From assembly GCA_015680685.1 (NCBI GenBank), contig MNCI01015984.1:303314-367313 (forward strand): 64,000 nucleotides of DNA, given 5' to 3'. This document shows positions 49,148-63,000 of the stretch, in pieces. The stretch comes from Gnetum montanum. Its lineage: Eukaryota > Streptophyta > Gnetopsida > Gnetales > Gnetaceae. Within the stretch, counting starts at the first letter, position 1. Each line of letters opens with the position of its first letter. The notes beneath the pieces were generated by a model that had not been told where the DNA came from, ran no database searches, and saw nothing but the letters and a program-made list of their open reading frames with translations. The position numbers and the translations under genes were made by a program.

Positions 49148-49245
49148 TCTGGTGCAATGGGGTAGGGGGAGAGTATTTTGTCACCCTCCACGTCATGGGC
49201 CACGTAAAATCCCATAATGGAGAAAAACATGATGAAAAGTCCACG
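49148..49245 (+). repeat. Dispersed repeat, copy 3 of 3
   Basis: Contains GGGGTAGGGGGAGAGTATTT, TGTCACCCTCCACGTCATGG and CCACGTAAAATCCCATAATG. It is closest to the copy at 48,095. Confidence 0.55.
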
Positions 49246-50860
49246 TCATGATAAAAAACACGATGTAAAGTCCATGCCATAGAAAAAAAACACTATCCAT
49301 CAAATTAATAGAACTTTTCACAAGAATTATTATTGAATAACATACACTCATTTTGATTTTGGTTTTCAATATAAATATCAATTCTCAATGAATCAATTTG
49401 AGATTTTATTAATTTGTAAAATATATAAGATTCTATCGGCTAAATAANTTAAATATTGAGGTAATTATTTGGTTAGTATCATGTATATCTTCTTAAGTGA
49501 TATTTTGTTTGCAATCAATCTAGGATTTCAAGCAACAAGTGAGTTTATAAAAAATGTTTTCGTTTTGATTAATTTAGTTAAATTTAATTCTTTAATAATT
49601 GATTGTTTTCAATGATATCATTTTCGTTGTCATTATCCCATTACCTTGCTAGATAGAATTAACTTCCTATCATGCTAGTACTGAAAAGACAGCTAAATAG
49701 GAATACATTCCACTTAAACAATCTAAGGTCAAAGCTCAACCCACTTTAAATATTTTCTTTAATAACCAACCTATCAAATGCTTTTCCTATTTAAAAAGGT
49801 AATAAAAATTTGCGCACTCTTGTACACTAATCTATATAACTAGATAACGATAAGTAAAAAGTTACTTTTCACATTGTTACCAATTTAATAATAACTTTTG
49901 TTTTTAAGCTATATTTTCTTTAATATCCAGCTTATTGTTTACTTATTTTAGTTAAAAAGGTAATGAAATTTATTGGATAAACATTCTTGATGGTGAGATG
50001 AAATATTTTTTTAAGGGTAAAGTCACGTGCCCCTACATTGGTGACATGCAAGTAATGTACGTTAATCCATGTAACAGGATATAATAAATACGTCAAAAGT
50101 TAAATTTCACATCATTATGGTTTCAATAATAACTAATGTATTTAAGTGGTAAGTTACTTTTGAAATTTTGTGCCAAGCATCTAGAACCTTTGACCTAAGG
50201 TAAATAAATCCACCAAGTAAAAATCATAACCACTTTTTCAGCGAGGTGAAACTTTAAACGCACTTCCACATCACATAGATGTTCAAATCTTCATGCATGA
50301 CATAATATAAGAGGCCTTTCTTTTTGTTTGGGAATAACCTACCACTACATGACAAGGAACCTTGTACCAAGCTCAGTCCTCCTCCTCCTCCTCCCACCAT
50401 AAGGGGCAAAAAAAATTATGCCCCTAGAAACCCCTAGCACCCCACCGACAAGCCCACTCCAATCAACCAAAAGATAAAAAAAATAAAAAAAATAATAATA
50501 ACTGTACCTTGATAAAAAAAAAAAACCAATGATGAAAAGATAGAAACAAAGCAAATAAATACACAAGAAATAATTAATCAGCAAACGCAAGTCCCAAAGC
50601 CAGCCCTTTGTTTTTTTCTCCCTTCCATCCATGTCGGTGTGTTGATTCATGCATCCCCATCCATTGTCCATCACATCATGGCCCTCATGCCCCATGCAGC
50701 TTTCGGTACCGACATGACTGGCGGACCTTAGAAAATCTCAAAGTTTGTCGAGCGATCCAGAAAATTCCACGTCAGCATTTGGAATATTTGGATATGAGTT
50801 CCTCATGATCATGATGTGATGACGATGGGAGGGCATCGCATCCATGCACAGTTTCTATTA
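49246..50860. other. AT-rich intergenic region, no gene recognised
   Basis: Single N at 49,448. A short (CTC)n run lies near 50,378-50,395 and A-rich low-complexity near 50,475-50,530. Open stretches on the minus strand (50,695-50,345) translate to low-complexity hydrophobic sequence and are not supported. Confidence 0.5.
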
Positions 50861-50863
50861 ACA

Positions 50864-50900
50864 GCAAATCCCCGGTTCGATCCCGGGCGGGCGGGTGGGC
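50864..50900 (+). other. tRNA T-arm-like sequence
   Basis: CCCCGGTTCGATCCCGGG forms a perfect 5-bp T stem with a TTCGATC loop and B box. No matching acceptor 5' strand, D arm or A box is found about 50 bases upstream, so it is at most a tRNA or SINE fragment. Confidence 0.3.
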
Positions 50901-53900
50901 CGCAATTATTGTTGATTGGCATTTAAGAAACCCTGTCAAACAAAAAAGGCGACCAAGGACAGCCAACTGTCTCCGAAATTCCAACTCCTCGTCAAAATCG
51001 CTGCCCGACACGTCAAAAACCCGCCGCGTACGTCAGGCCGTCGCCTTCAGCCAACCTAACGAACAGAAGCGTGGGCCACACTTCTTCTTCTTTTTGACGT
51101 GTTTTAGTCCCCCCAGTTTAAAATCCGATTTTGTTTGTTGCGGGACTTGTTCTTTCCAAAATATAGACGTTTTGGTCGTACGAAAAGAAACACGTGTTTA
51201 GCACTCCTGCCTTTGATTGCGTTTCGATTTGGACTTCACATAGTGACCATGGTCACTATATATATATATTTGTGTATGTATATGTATATATATATATTGT
51301 GGATCTGATATGGTTGGAGAAGCTTTCCATTTTCTGTAATGTGGATTGGCATGACTTGGGTTTGCCTTTGGGGTTTTTAACGACCACCGAAGGGATGACA
51401 TTTTGTTGTATTATTTTGACGCTGACTCCTCCTCTTCCTGACCACTTGCTAGGTGGATGTCACATGTTTGTGGTGTTCAAGGTGGACTTGGGGTTTTGCT
51501 TATGGGTGGGGGTGATAGTTTGTAGACCTGGACCTTACCCTTCTAGGGTGGATGGATAGCTTTGACTCTTTGTATGGATACCAGTTACTTGTTAAAAAGC
51601 ATGATTCATTAACAGGGGAATTTATTAATAGTGCTGTAATTGGGGTTCAAGTTAGGTTGCATCCATCCTTGTCAAGTTACTATTGCTAAAGTTTACACAC
51701 ACCATTCCAAACAATTATCAATCTATTGTTGTCAATATTGCTTACATGGTTCTCAATAATCAAGGATGCAGAAAGAGATTTCAATGAAGTTAATAATGTA
51801 TAGTTAGGATATAGATAGGATGCTGATGATAATAAAGTGTTATTGTGTTATGTAGATTTTCTTTTTCACCTCATTGTATGCAACTATATTCCTTGCATCA
51901 TAGAACAAATATAGTAACAACAGTTAATATAAATATTAAGTGAAATTAAATTGACTACAAGTGGATATGTGCATAGATGATTATATATAGCATGTGGACA
52001 TATAGGCAACATAAAACGTTAGTATAACTTTATAACTTAATGCTACAAACTAGAATCAACCTTGGAGTTTCCAAATCAATGTTCATGTTGTGATAAATAG
52101 TTAATGAAACACAACTTACTTGGTCAAAATATGTATATGTGGCTCAAGCCAAAGGTTTGATTCCAAGTAGGCTATGTTAAAACATGTGTAATCTTATAGT
52201 AAAAGTGTTCATTGAAAAACCATTATGCCAAGTAGCTAGCGAACCATAAAAAAATTATCCTTAATTCATCCTCCTATCTTAACAAATTAATTTTAATGCC
52301 TCTTGAATAAATATTAATTTTATATTTAATCTATTTTGCACACAAATTAATATAGCAATACTCACTATTAATCCTTATTGCTAAATGCTATTTGTTCAAG
52401 ATGTTACCAACACTTGGTAATTTTCTCAATGATATTTTTAAAACTTATAGTATGTACATTTCTACTATCCAATAGATCGAGATAAAATTCTAATTTTAAT
52501 TTCAGAAAATCTTTGGAGCTTCTACAATGTCCATATTTTCATAAATGCCTTCGCTACTTAGTCTTTTTGTTTATTTATTTTGTGATCATCCATTTTGTTA
52601 AATTCCATCTCAACCAAAACTTCCTCTTGAAAACAATTCAATATCTTATTGCTAATCCTTTTGAAGAACATAGGATTTATCACATATAAAATTCTGTATG
52701 GATATATCATTCTTAAAGAAGATATCGAATGGAATAGCTACAGTTTATTTAGATATTCAAAAAAGAGTTAGATATTAGGTAGTTTGAAATTGATGTAAGT
52801 ATGTGTGTGGTGGGGACCATTTGAGTAGACTCTTTAATACAGTTGTTGTGTTGTAGTACTATTACTATTAAGGTTACTGAATTCATTTTGGTGAAGAGGC
52901 TAATTATCAATGATTAGCAAAGGCTCAATTGTGCAACAATTTGTGCAACAATAAATTATATTTTGTTTATCACTCATTGTGAAATAATGTTTTTTTAAAT
53001 TTTTTATCTAATATTATACCTAAAATTTTGAACATCAATTTTAAAATTGTTTTAATAAAATTTTTTAAAGCAAAATTATAAATAAATATTATACATACAT
53101 AGCTAAAATATACCGGTATCCAACAAACTTTGGGGAGCTTTTCGGCATTTATGAGAATGAACGTACGAAAAACCATGTTTTGTATAAATAAATCACACTT
53201 CATAATTCCATATTAAAGCATGGAATGCAAGCAAATTTCTGAATTCTGGAACATGCCCGTCATGGTAACTTGACAGTCCCTTGGATTTTTTATGGAAATC
53301 ATATTTGAAAATAAAATTCCAGCAGCAGAGCAAATTTTTAGGAATTAGGATATTCCAACTAGTTTTACAACAAAATTTTCTTGTCACGTAAGTGTCACAG
53401 TAACAGCTGCACTGATCATGACAAAATCAGACTGAAACTGAATAACGAATAAGAAGCTACCAAACTGCAAATCAAACTGAACAGAAAAGATCAGACTTGG
53501 GTCTTAATTTTGAGTTCAGTTTTTTAATTGACAAGCGAGTTGCTGATCAAATAAGAAGACTGCAGTGAGAGGCAAAATATCGCCTTGACAGATAAAAAAC
53601 TCGATGCAGATATTTTTGAAAATATTTGAAGCCCATCAGAGTTTACATCTCCCGTTCAACACTGTTGCATGGCATAGAAAAACTGACGTACGGAGAAACT
53701 TGAGTTTAATTTCAGTGTTAACCTGTTCAACATTGAATTACTTGTTCTAATGGATTTTACTTTGGTTAGCTTCCCATCTCTGAGTTTGGAGAAGTTAATG
53801 CGAGAGTTTAGAACTTCAATTCATGGATATTTTTGTAGTTTATTTGAAGTTGATCATACAACTTAAAGAACTGACCTCTGATCACTTCAGAAGGATCTAC

Positions 53901-54089
53901 AAGCAGCTCATTAAATTGTTGTTACAGGTGCTAAAGCATGGTACCAAGAATCAGGAAGTAATAACGTTGCTTCCTTTCCCAATCTCTGCAACACCCAACA
54001 TTTCCACGGTTGTCTGCTATGACGTAAACTGTGCTTCAGCAAATTCTCAACTGTATTTATTGGCATTTACAGAAGTCCGGTTCCTGGCA
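50901..54089. other. Intergenic region upstream of the ABCB gene
   Basis: A GC-richer block lies at about 50,990-51,130, a TA/TG microsatellite at about 51,255-51,298, then AT-rich sequence without supported genes. The last several hundred bases presumably hold the ABCB promoter and 5' UTR. An in-frame open stretch from 53,823 precedes the chosen ATG but has no family resemblance. Confidence 0.45.
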
Positions 54090-57000
54090 ATGGAGGCAGC
54101 AAATGGCAGGACTGACACAGCAGGAGACCGGATTTCCTGGGACAAAAGCAATGAAGATGCAGGAAAAAAGAAGACCATTGCCGAAAACACAATTCCATAT
54201 TACAAAATGTTCAAATTTGCAGATAGGCTGGATATGATTTTGATGGGTAGTGGGATTGTTGCAGCTCTGGGAACTGGTACAATGTTGCCTCTCATGACTA
54301 TTTTGTTCGGGAAGCTGCTCAACGCTTTTGGGCAACACCAGGATCCTGCCTTGCATACAGTTGTGGAAGCTGTTTCAGAGGTATTTTTCTGTTTGTTCAA
54401 AAGCATAGAAAAAAAGACACTTTACTTTTGAAGTTAGGGATCATCATTTGGAGTTACTGTAAGGTCTTCATAAAGAGGTTACACTTTTGATCATTCACGG
54501 ATTTTTTTGTGATAATCCTTATTTTGAATTGAAGCTCCGAGTGAAGATCCTTTATTTTGAAGTTATTTTAATTGCAGCAACATTGTTTACACTGATTCAG
54601 AATTTTCATTTTTGTTTTGAGGTACCTTTTAGAGTACTCAGCAAGGCAATTGAACACATTCACGTGCATGAAATTGTTGTGCTTTCTTGAATTTGAATCT
54701 AGCAAATCTCTTGTTGCTTAGGATTTTTATTTTTTAAATTTCAAAAATGGTTTTCTATAAGATTTGATAATATCACCAATAACATCTAACAGAAAGCTTT
54801 GTTGATATTTAGGTTGCTGTAGAGTTCGTGTACATCGGCGTTGCTGCAGGAGCATGTGCTTTTCTCCGTGAGTGCTCGCATTTTTACACTGACGTAGTTG
54901 TCACTATTGTAGCCCTATTACTGATAAAACACCAATTCTGGACTTCTATAAAAATTTTAATAACAAGATTTGTTTCTTTCTTTTTTTTTTTATAAATGAA
55001 AGAACCCATATTTGCTTTTCGACAGAGGTATCATGTTGGATTTGCACTGGTGAAAGGCAGGCAGCTCGCATCAGGCAGATCTATCTTAAAACAATACTTG
55101 GACAAGATATTGCTTTTTTTGATACTGCGACAACAACAGGAGAAATTATTGCAAGGATGGCTGGAGATACAATACTAATACAAGAAGCAATGGGAGAAAA
55201 GGTCAAACTATTAGCCTTTAAACTACTCTATTAAAATCTCTATATGTGCTTATTACAGGCACCTAAAAAAATCAAATTGAAACAATCAGTTTACTGCTGG
55301 AATTGTATAAGCCTAGGACTTGAGCTTCAATGTTCATCTCACCAAGTCCAATGGGTGGATCAGTGAAAGTCTAACCTCTTTTTGAGTGATTGATGAAATG
55401 AAGTCTAACCTCTTTTGGAGTGACTGCCCCAGTTTATGAAATGAAGCTGAAAACCATAGAATCTATTAGTATCAGCCAAAGTTATGGATTTCTTACGTTT
55501 TAGAGCCTTCATTTTACCTTTTTAATCAAAGTTGCCTGTCACAGACAATTACTTGTAGCATCGTTGAGGTATAGGCAAGCCTGATATTCAGTACTTGGCA
55601 TAGTCTCCTTGACAGAAGGTTCTTACCGTAAGAATCCACTGTGTAGACATGAGAGATTTTGCTTTAAATGTCTTTGACTAATGTCTTTGTTTGTATCTGA
55701 GAGTCTAATCAGCAGAAAACTTAATAATTCAATTTGTTTGTCGATTAATAACTATGCAACAAATCCTATTTTAGAAATGGCAAAACAATTCTTGATTTGT
55801 GGATTTTGTTTATCATGCACAGGTAGGTAAATTCCTGCAGCTGCTGGCCACATTCTGTGGAGGTTTCATCGTAGCATTCTTCAAATGCTGGAAGCTTACC
55901 TTGGTAATGCTCTCGGCCTTTCCTCTCCTTGTTCTTGCTGGAGGAACCATGGCTATGATAAGGACAAAAATGTCTGGCCTGGGTGATCAATCCTATGCAG
56001 AAGCAGGCAGTGTTGTTGAGCAAACACTTGGTTCAATTAGGACTGTATGTAATTACTTACTAATAACTCCATTGAAATTTTCTTATATTTGGTATGATTT
56101 CAAGCCTGACTTTCTTAAACTTTCATGCAGGTTGTATCATTTACAGGTGAGAAAAAGGCCATAACCAGTTATGAAACTAAACTTCAATCAGGTTACAAAG
56201 ATACCGTTAAGCAGGGGATAATAAGAGGTTTTGGCATGGGAGCTCTGTATTTCATTATCTTTAGCAGTTATGCTTTGGCCTTGTGGTATGGATCTCGGCT
56301 AATAATCAATGAAGGTTACAGTGGTGGTACAGTGATGAATGTAGTATTCGCTGTTCTTGCAGGAGGGATGTAAGTTTTAATTTCTTTTAAATAAAAGAAG
56401 ACCTTTTCTAAAATAAAATTTAGATTTAGAGTACCTTTTTGGATGTCAGATATCAATCAGGGCTAGTCCTTGAAGATGAGGTTTTATTATGTCCAAAGAT
56501 CCAAATGGATTGATCATGAATATAGACTTTTTGCTATAATATTATATTTTTTTGTTTTGAAAGTTTAAGTAAACTACATGAACCTATCAAGTCAATATCA
56601 TATAAACTTTTCTTTGCAATATCATATATTTTTGTCTCAGGAGTTTAAATAAATTACATTAACCTATAAAATCTTAAACCCTTGTATATCTTCTCAATGC
56701 TTGATGCTTATAGTTTAGATTAGATTAGTTAGAACATATAAAAGTGCATTTTAAATCTCTTCTCCTCGAAGGATATTTATTAATTGCAAATGCACAGCAC
56801 TTTAAGATATCTATGACTTGAGTTTTCATGGTTTCAGGTCTCTGGGCCAGATCTTGCCTGCTCTGAATGCATTTTCTGCTGGAAAAGATGCAGCTTACAA
56901 AATGTTTGAGACCATCAAGAGAAAGCCAGCAATTGATGTGTCTGATTTAAGTGGGTTAGTACCAGAGGACATTCAAGGTGACATTGAGCTCAGAAATGTA

Positions 57001-60000
57001 TACTTCCGGTACCCAGCAAGACCTGATGTTCAAGTATTTTCTGGGTTCTCCCTGCAAATTCCAGGAGGAACTACAACAGCCTTGGTTGGGGAGAGTGGAA
57101 GTGGCAAATCTACTGTGATCAGCCTCGTACAGAGATTTTATGACCCACAAGTTGGGCAAGTGCTCATAGATGGCAGTAATATCAAGAAGTTTCAGCTTAA
57201 ATGGCTTAGGCAGAAAACTGGACTTGTGGGCCAGGAACCCGTGCTATTTGCCACCACAATCAGGGAGAACATGGCTTATGGCAAAGAAGAAGCCACCATG
57301 GAGGAAATAAAGGCAGCGGCTGAAATTGCAAATGCAGCCAAGTTCATCAACAGAATGCCTCAGGTTTTTTCGTGCCTGTTGTCTTGATATTTTCATCATT
57401 TGGAGTTGTGGGAAGGTGCTTGTTTCTCGTATGGAAAGATGAGGGTTCGAGCATGGGCTTTTGCTCATCCACTGACCCTCTCTGGGCTTCTCGGGACTCT
57501 GCTTGATGAGATGAGCATTGAGGCTTCTGGATAAAAAGAGGATTTAAGATTTTGGGTTGAAAATGATCCAAGTTTTACTGTAATTGGTTTGAGGGTTTGT
57601 ATCTAATGATTTTCAGTGTTTCAGGGTTATGAGACCATGGTAGGTGAACATGGCACACAGCTATCTGGAGGACAGAAACAAAGAATTGCTATTGCAAGGG
57701 CTATTTTGAAAAACCCACGGATTCTTCTTTTAGATGAGGCAACTTCTGCTCTGGATGCAGAATCAGAAAGAGCAGTTCAGGAAGCACTAGATAGAATCAT
57801 GGCAAACAGAACAACTGTTGTTGTTGCTCATCGCCTCAGCACTGTGAAGAATGCTGACATGATTGCAGTGGTGCAGCAGGGATCAATTGTTGAAAAAGGT
57901 ATTAACAATTCCTCTGCATTTCTCTAAATTTCTGTGCAGATTCAATTTTTTGGGACAGGTGTCAAACTAGTTCACCCTATTTTATAACAATTGATAGCAG
58001 AGGATACCATTCCGTACATGATAACTAATTTTGTATGGGTTTCATAATTTGTTTACGACATTAGATGATTGTGTCAAACAAGTTAATATTTTTCAAAATT
58101 TGATTTTCATACACATACAAAAGAGAAATCTAGTTAAGCCTGTTTATTTTTTTCCCAAAAGGTCAAATGCTTCCGTTGCCGGGACTCGAACCCGGGTCTC
58201 TCGGGTGAGAGCCGAGTATCCTAACCATCTAGACTACAACGGAAAGTTGTAGCTTTCATTCTTTTTATTTTACTTAATCTCTTTGAAAACATGTCCGTCA
58301 CCTACCCATAGTCTTACTGAGCCTCAAAGAGATACAATAGTGAAATCCTATTTGATATTACAATCTCAAAAATTTAAAAATATCTATGTTGTCTTGCCCC
58401 CTCAAGAATTTGTAAGATTTTCCTCCTTCCAGTGTTCACTTTTCATCACTATCCCAATTTTTACTTTGATCATTCTTTGATGAAATTTTCAGGTACCCAT
58501 TCGCAGCTCATTGAAAATCCTTCTGGTGCCTATTCCCAACTTATTCGGCTGCAAGGTGTTGATAGGGCAACAGAGCAAAATGAAGCAAACAAACCTGGAA
58601 ATACTTTGAAGGAGGAATCAAGTACAAGAATTCACAGAAAAAGAGCATCATCATTATCATCATTTTCTAGTTCAGAGCAAGAAACTGATCATCATCATCA
58701 TCATCATCAGGATGAACAAAATACTAACACAAGAAAGACAATCTCTTCCCTGTGGTGTTTTCATAGAAAATCTGTTCAGGAACTTGAAGATGCAGAATCT
58801 GGTGAAGCAGCTGCCCAAAAAGATGTTTCTTTTCGCCGTCTGGCATCTCTGAACAAACCTGAACTGCCAATTTTTGTGTTGGGATGCATTGCTGCAGTGA
58901 TAAATGGGGGAGTTTTTCCTGTATTTGGGCTTCTGTTATCAAGCATTATCTCCTCATTTTTTGAACCTGCACAGGAGCTTCGCCAAGATGCAGATTTCTG
59001 GTCACTTATGTTTGTGGTATTGGCAGCAGTTTGTTTTGTGGTTGGACCGGTGCAAAATACCTGTTTTGCTGTTGTGGGTGGAAGGCTTGTCAAACGAGTA
59101 CGAGCTCTCACCTTTGGCAAGATTGTTTACCAGGAAATTGGATGGTTTGATGCACATGAAAATTCAAGGTGAAATTCCTTGTTTATTTGTTTATGGCATT
59201 TAGTAATTCACAAATTTGGAGTGATCAATTCACAAGCATATGATTCAGACAATTAGAATACTAAAATGAGGAGGGCAGGTTATCCCAGATCTTCCTCGAT
59301 CATAAGAGACATACTTTCCATCAGTTTTTCTTTATGCATGTTGTGAACCTCAAATATTTGGTATTCTTCAGTTATACTACGTTAAAAATTCTCTTTTTTC
59401 CCCCTTTCAACCGTTTTGTTTTGGCAATCTGACTTCTGAAGGAGTCTCTTTCTAAGAGAGATTTCTCAGACTCTGTAGGTCGCTAAAATAAAAGAGAGAG
59501 ATAGAGTTTAAGATTTAGTGTCCAGGTCTTTAAATTCTGTCTATCTTAGGACATTAATTATTTTATTTTCAAGATTCTTACTTTGAGATGATTATTTCAT
59601 CTCCAAGTTTTGTATTTTTATTAATAAATTTTTTACCTGTTCATAAGGAGTCCAGCTTTTAATTAAATGTCTAGAATGTTACACCTTACTGTATTTAGGA
59701 TCCACTGCATAAAACCACACATTACATCCATTATATATGACAACCAAGTTTTTGCTTGGAAAGAACAATTTTCATATTTAATACCCTTTAAATAAATACA
59801 GGATAGGCTTTGGTTTATCTACAACTTTGTCCTCTCGTTGCTCAAGAGTGATATGAATAAATAATGTAGAATTTGAATCCGTTTCCTGCTTGATCATTTT
59901 ACTTGCATTTCATAATTTGATTCGTCTTTCTGCTGCATTCAGTGGTGCAGTGGGAGCAAGATTGTCCACAGATGCTGCAAATGTTCGTGGAATTGTGGGA

Positions 60001-63000
60001 GATGTTCTATCACTTGCTTGTCAAAACGTTGCAACCATAGCAATGGGTTTTGCCATAGCTTTTGCATCCAACTGGAAGCTGGCATTCTTAGTCTTGGCTC
60101 TGGTACCTCTGCTAAGTCTCCAGGGCTACATCCAGATGAAATCCATGAAAGGCTTCTCTGCAGATGCCAAGGTTAGATTGATCAAGCAAACTCAAAAGCT
60201 GAATTTCAAAACTGTGGTGTAGTTTTGTTAATCCTATTCGTGAATCAAACAGGATTCAGTTTCAGTATCTTAAATCAAATAATTTTCTTAATTATATAAC
60301 TTTCAGCCACTTTTGCATTGTACAATGTCTCCATATCTAGGTATCAAAACTTAACATAGAACGCCTTTATATTTGGGCATCATAAATTACTCTAGTAGGG
60401 ACCTGGTAAGGTACTTGTTTTTTAAGTCCCAGGTAAAAAGTGGGTAAAAGCTTGAACAGCTACTCAAAAAGAGGTTACCCAGACCTGGGTTCGAACTTGC
60501 ACAGCCACTTGAGAAGAGGTTAGGCTTTGGCTTATTCCTGATGCTCCCATAGTGAGATGAGCATTGAACCTCTAGGCAATGACCCTTTTTATATATAATC
60601 CTTTTTCATAAATGACTTCCAGAGATCATATGTATTGATTGTTGGGCACAAATTACATTCCGAGTGACAGTAACAAGCATTGATAAAAAGGCTACAATGG
60701 CAGGTTATGTACGAGCAAGCTAGTGAGGTAGCAAGTGGTGCTCTTGGAAGCATAAGAACAGTTGCTTCCTTCTGTGCTGAGGACAAGGTCATGAAACTTT
60801 ATAACAAAGAATGCTCAGTTCCTCTCAAGAACGGAATTCGGCAGGGTTTAATCAGTGGAACAGGTTATGGCTTCTCAAACTTCGTACTGTATGCAGCTTA
60901 TGCACTTACCTTCTGGGTTGGATCCAAGATGGTTCAGAGTGGCGATACAACATTTGGTAAAGTTTACAAGGTAAATTCAATTCATGGTTTCTCACATCAA
61001 AACCCATTCCAAATTGATTTATCTTTTGGAGCTTTGTCAATGAAATCATTTGATTGATTTATCTTCTAGAACTTTGTCAATGAAGTCATCTGGTTTTGGG
61101 TGTCTAATTCAATTATACTGTGTCAATGAAATCATCTGCTTTTTGGGTGTCCAATTCAATTATTCTTTTTCCAACTACAAGACATGATACTTTGAAAATA
61201 GTGATACTGAGGCATTTGCTACTCAAACGGAATAAAATTTCAGTTTCAGCGGGATAAACATTAGATTTAAATTAAATCAGTGGTTTTCCTGATAAACTAA
61301 GAGGCACCTACTTTGTCCAGCATGGAAAACAAAATTTTAAAAGGCAAAGAACAGATAATATATGTACATACGGTTGAATTTGGAAAACTGACTTGATTTT
61401 ACCTTATGTCCAGGTGTTTTTTGCATTGACAATGACTGCCGTGGGGGTTGCTCAGACATCCAGTTTGATTCCTGATCTTTCAAAAGTTAAGGCCTCCGTG
61501 AATTCTGTGTTCAAAATTCTTGATCGAAGATCCAAAATTGATGCTTCTGATGCCTCTGGCACTACACTGGCAACTGTAAGAGGTGATATTGAATTCAGGC
61601 ATATCAGCTTCAGATATCCCACCCGGCGTAACATGCAAATTTTCACAGATTTAAATCTCATTGTTTCTGCTGGAAAGGTACAAGACATGTCATGATTTGT
61701 CTTTAATGAGTGAAAAATGATGTTACGAATGACAGCATTTGCAGGAAAAATGCAAATTAAATTGGTTTTTATAGCTCAGTTACAAGACATTAAATAGTTT
61801 TAATGTGTGAAAATAGATTACATAATTAGGAAATCAACCATAAAGTTCTAACCATTCTCGGTGATTCAACAGACAGTTGCTCTGGTTGGAGAAAGTGGGA
61901 GCGGCAAATCAACTGTAATTTCTCTCCTGCAAAGATTCTACGATCCTGAATCCGGCCACATTTATCTTGACGGTGTTGATATCTCTAAACTGCAGGTTTT
62001 GTAATTGTCTTACCAAAACTCATTCTTAACTATTTGATTATGTTTTTGAACTGTTCTTGCACTTGCAATCTTTTAAGAACTGATTTCTTGATAATCGTCA
62101 CCGAGGCATTAATATTAGTCACCAAGACATATATGAGTGGTTTTTTAACCTAAGAGAGATTTTCCAACGAGTGATTGGCTTTCTTTTCCCAATAAATTTC
62201 CTTTTCCTTTAATCACAGTAGATTTATAGTCGACCCTATTTGGTTAGAACCAAGGAGATAAGTTGACTCCATTGCTTACCACAAGGTTAAGATGATCATA
62301 CCTATAGACTTGAAAGATTGTTATGAAATAATTATTATTGTGTAAATGTGAAATGTTTTTACTTAAAAGTCCAGTGAGACCCCCTAGAACTATTGAATCA
62401 GTTTCAGAGTTTCTTTTACACTTTTTTTTTTTTAATTTATAATTCAGAACTGTTAAGTGGAATTAAACCTGTGATTAATTCTTACCACTAGGCTAACACC
62501 TTGCTGTTTTGTATTTTGAATACTTTCTCAATAAAATAATGCAACAATACAAAATTGAATTAAAATAATTACAGCACTCCATACCTTATATATATCATCG
62601 TGATTTTGATGCCTTTTATCCTAACATTATGGACATTGAATACTTCCTAAATGAAGTGATGTAAACCTAGCAAATTCAATTGAAATAACTGAAGCAATCT
62701 CTACCTTATATACATATAGTTAAAAAAAGAATGCAATAATTTTAACCTAAAAATTGAATTATATATATCATCATGATATTGATGTCTTGTATCCTAATAA
62801 CATGATAAGATAATCAATATCCAATTATATTTAATTATATGTTAGGTTAAATGGCTGAGACAGCAAATGGGGCTAGTGAGCCAGGAACCAGTTCTGTTCA
62901 ACGACACAATCTACGCCAACATTGCATATGGAAAAGACGGACCCATTTCTGAAAATGAGATAATAAATGCAGCCAAAGCTTCCAATGCACACAAATTCAT

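Noticed and set aside
50772-51011. Minus-strand open frame with RDRTGDLLLIET
   Set aside because: This phrase is a well-known spurious translation near tRNA T-arm-like sequence. No gene structure around it.
54057-54356. Minus-strand open frames opposite ABCB exon 1
   Set aside because: Shadows of the strongly supported plus-strand exon.
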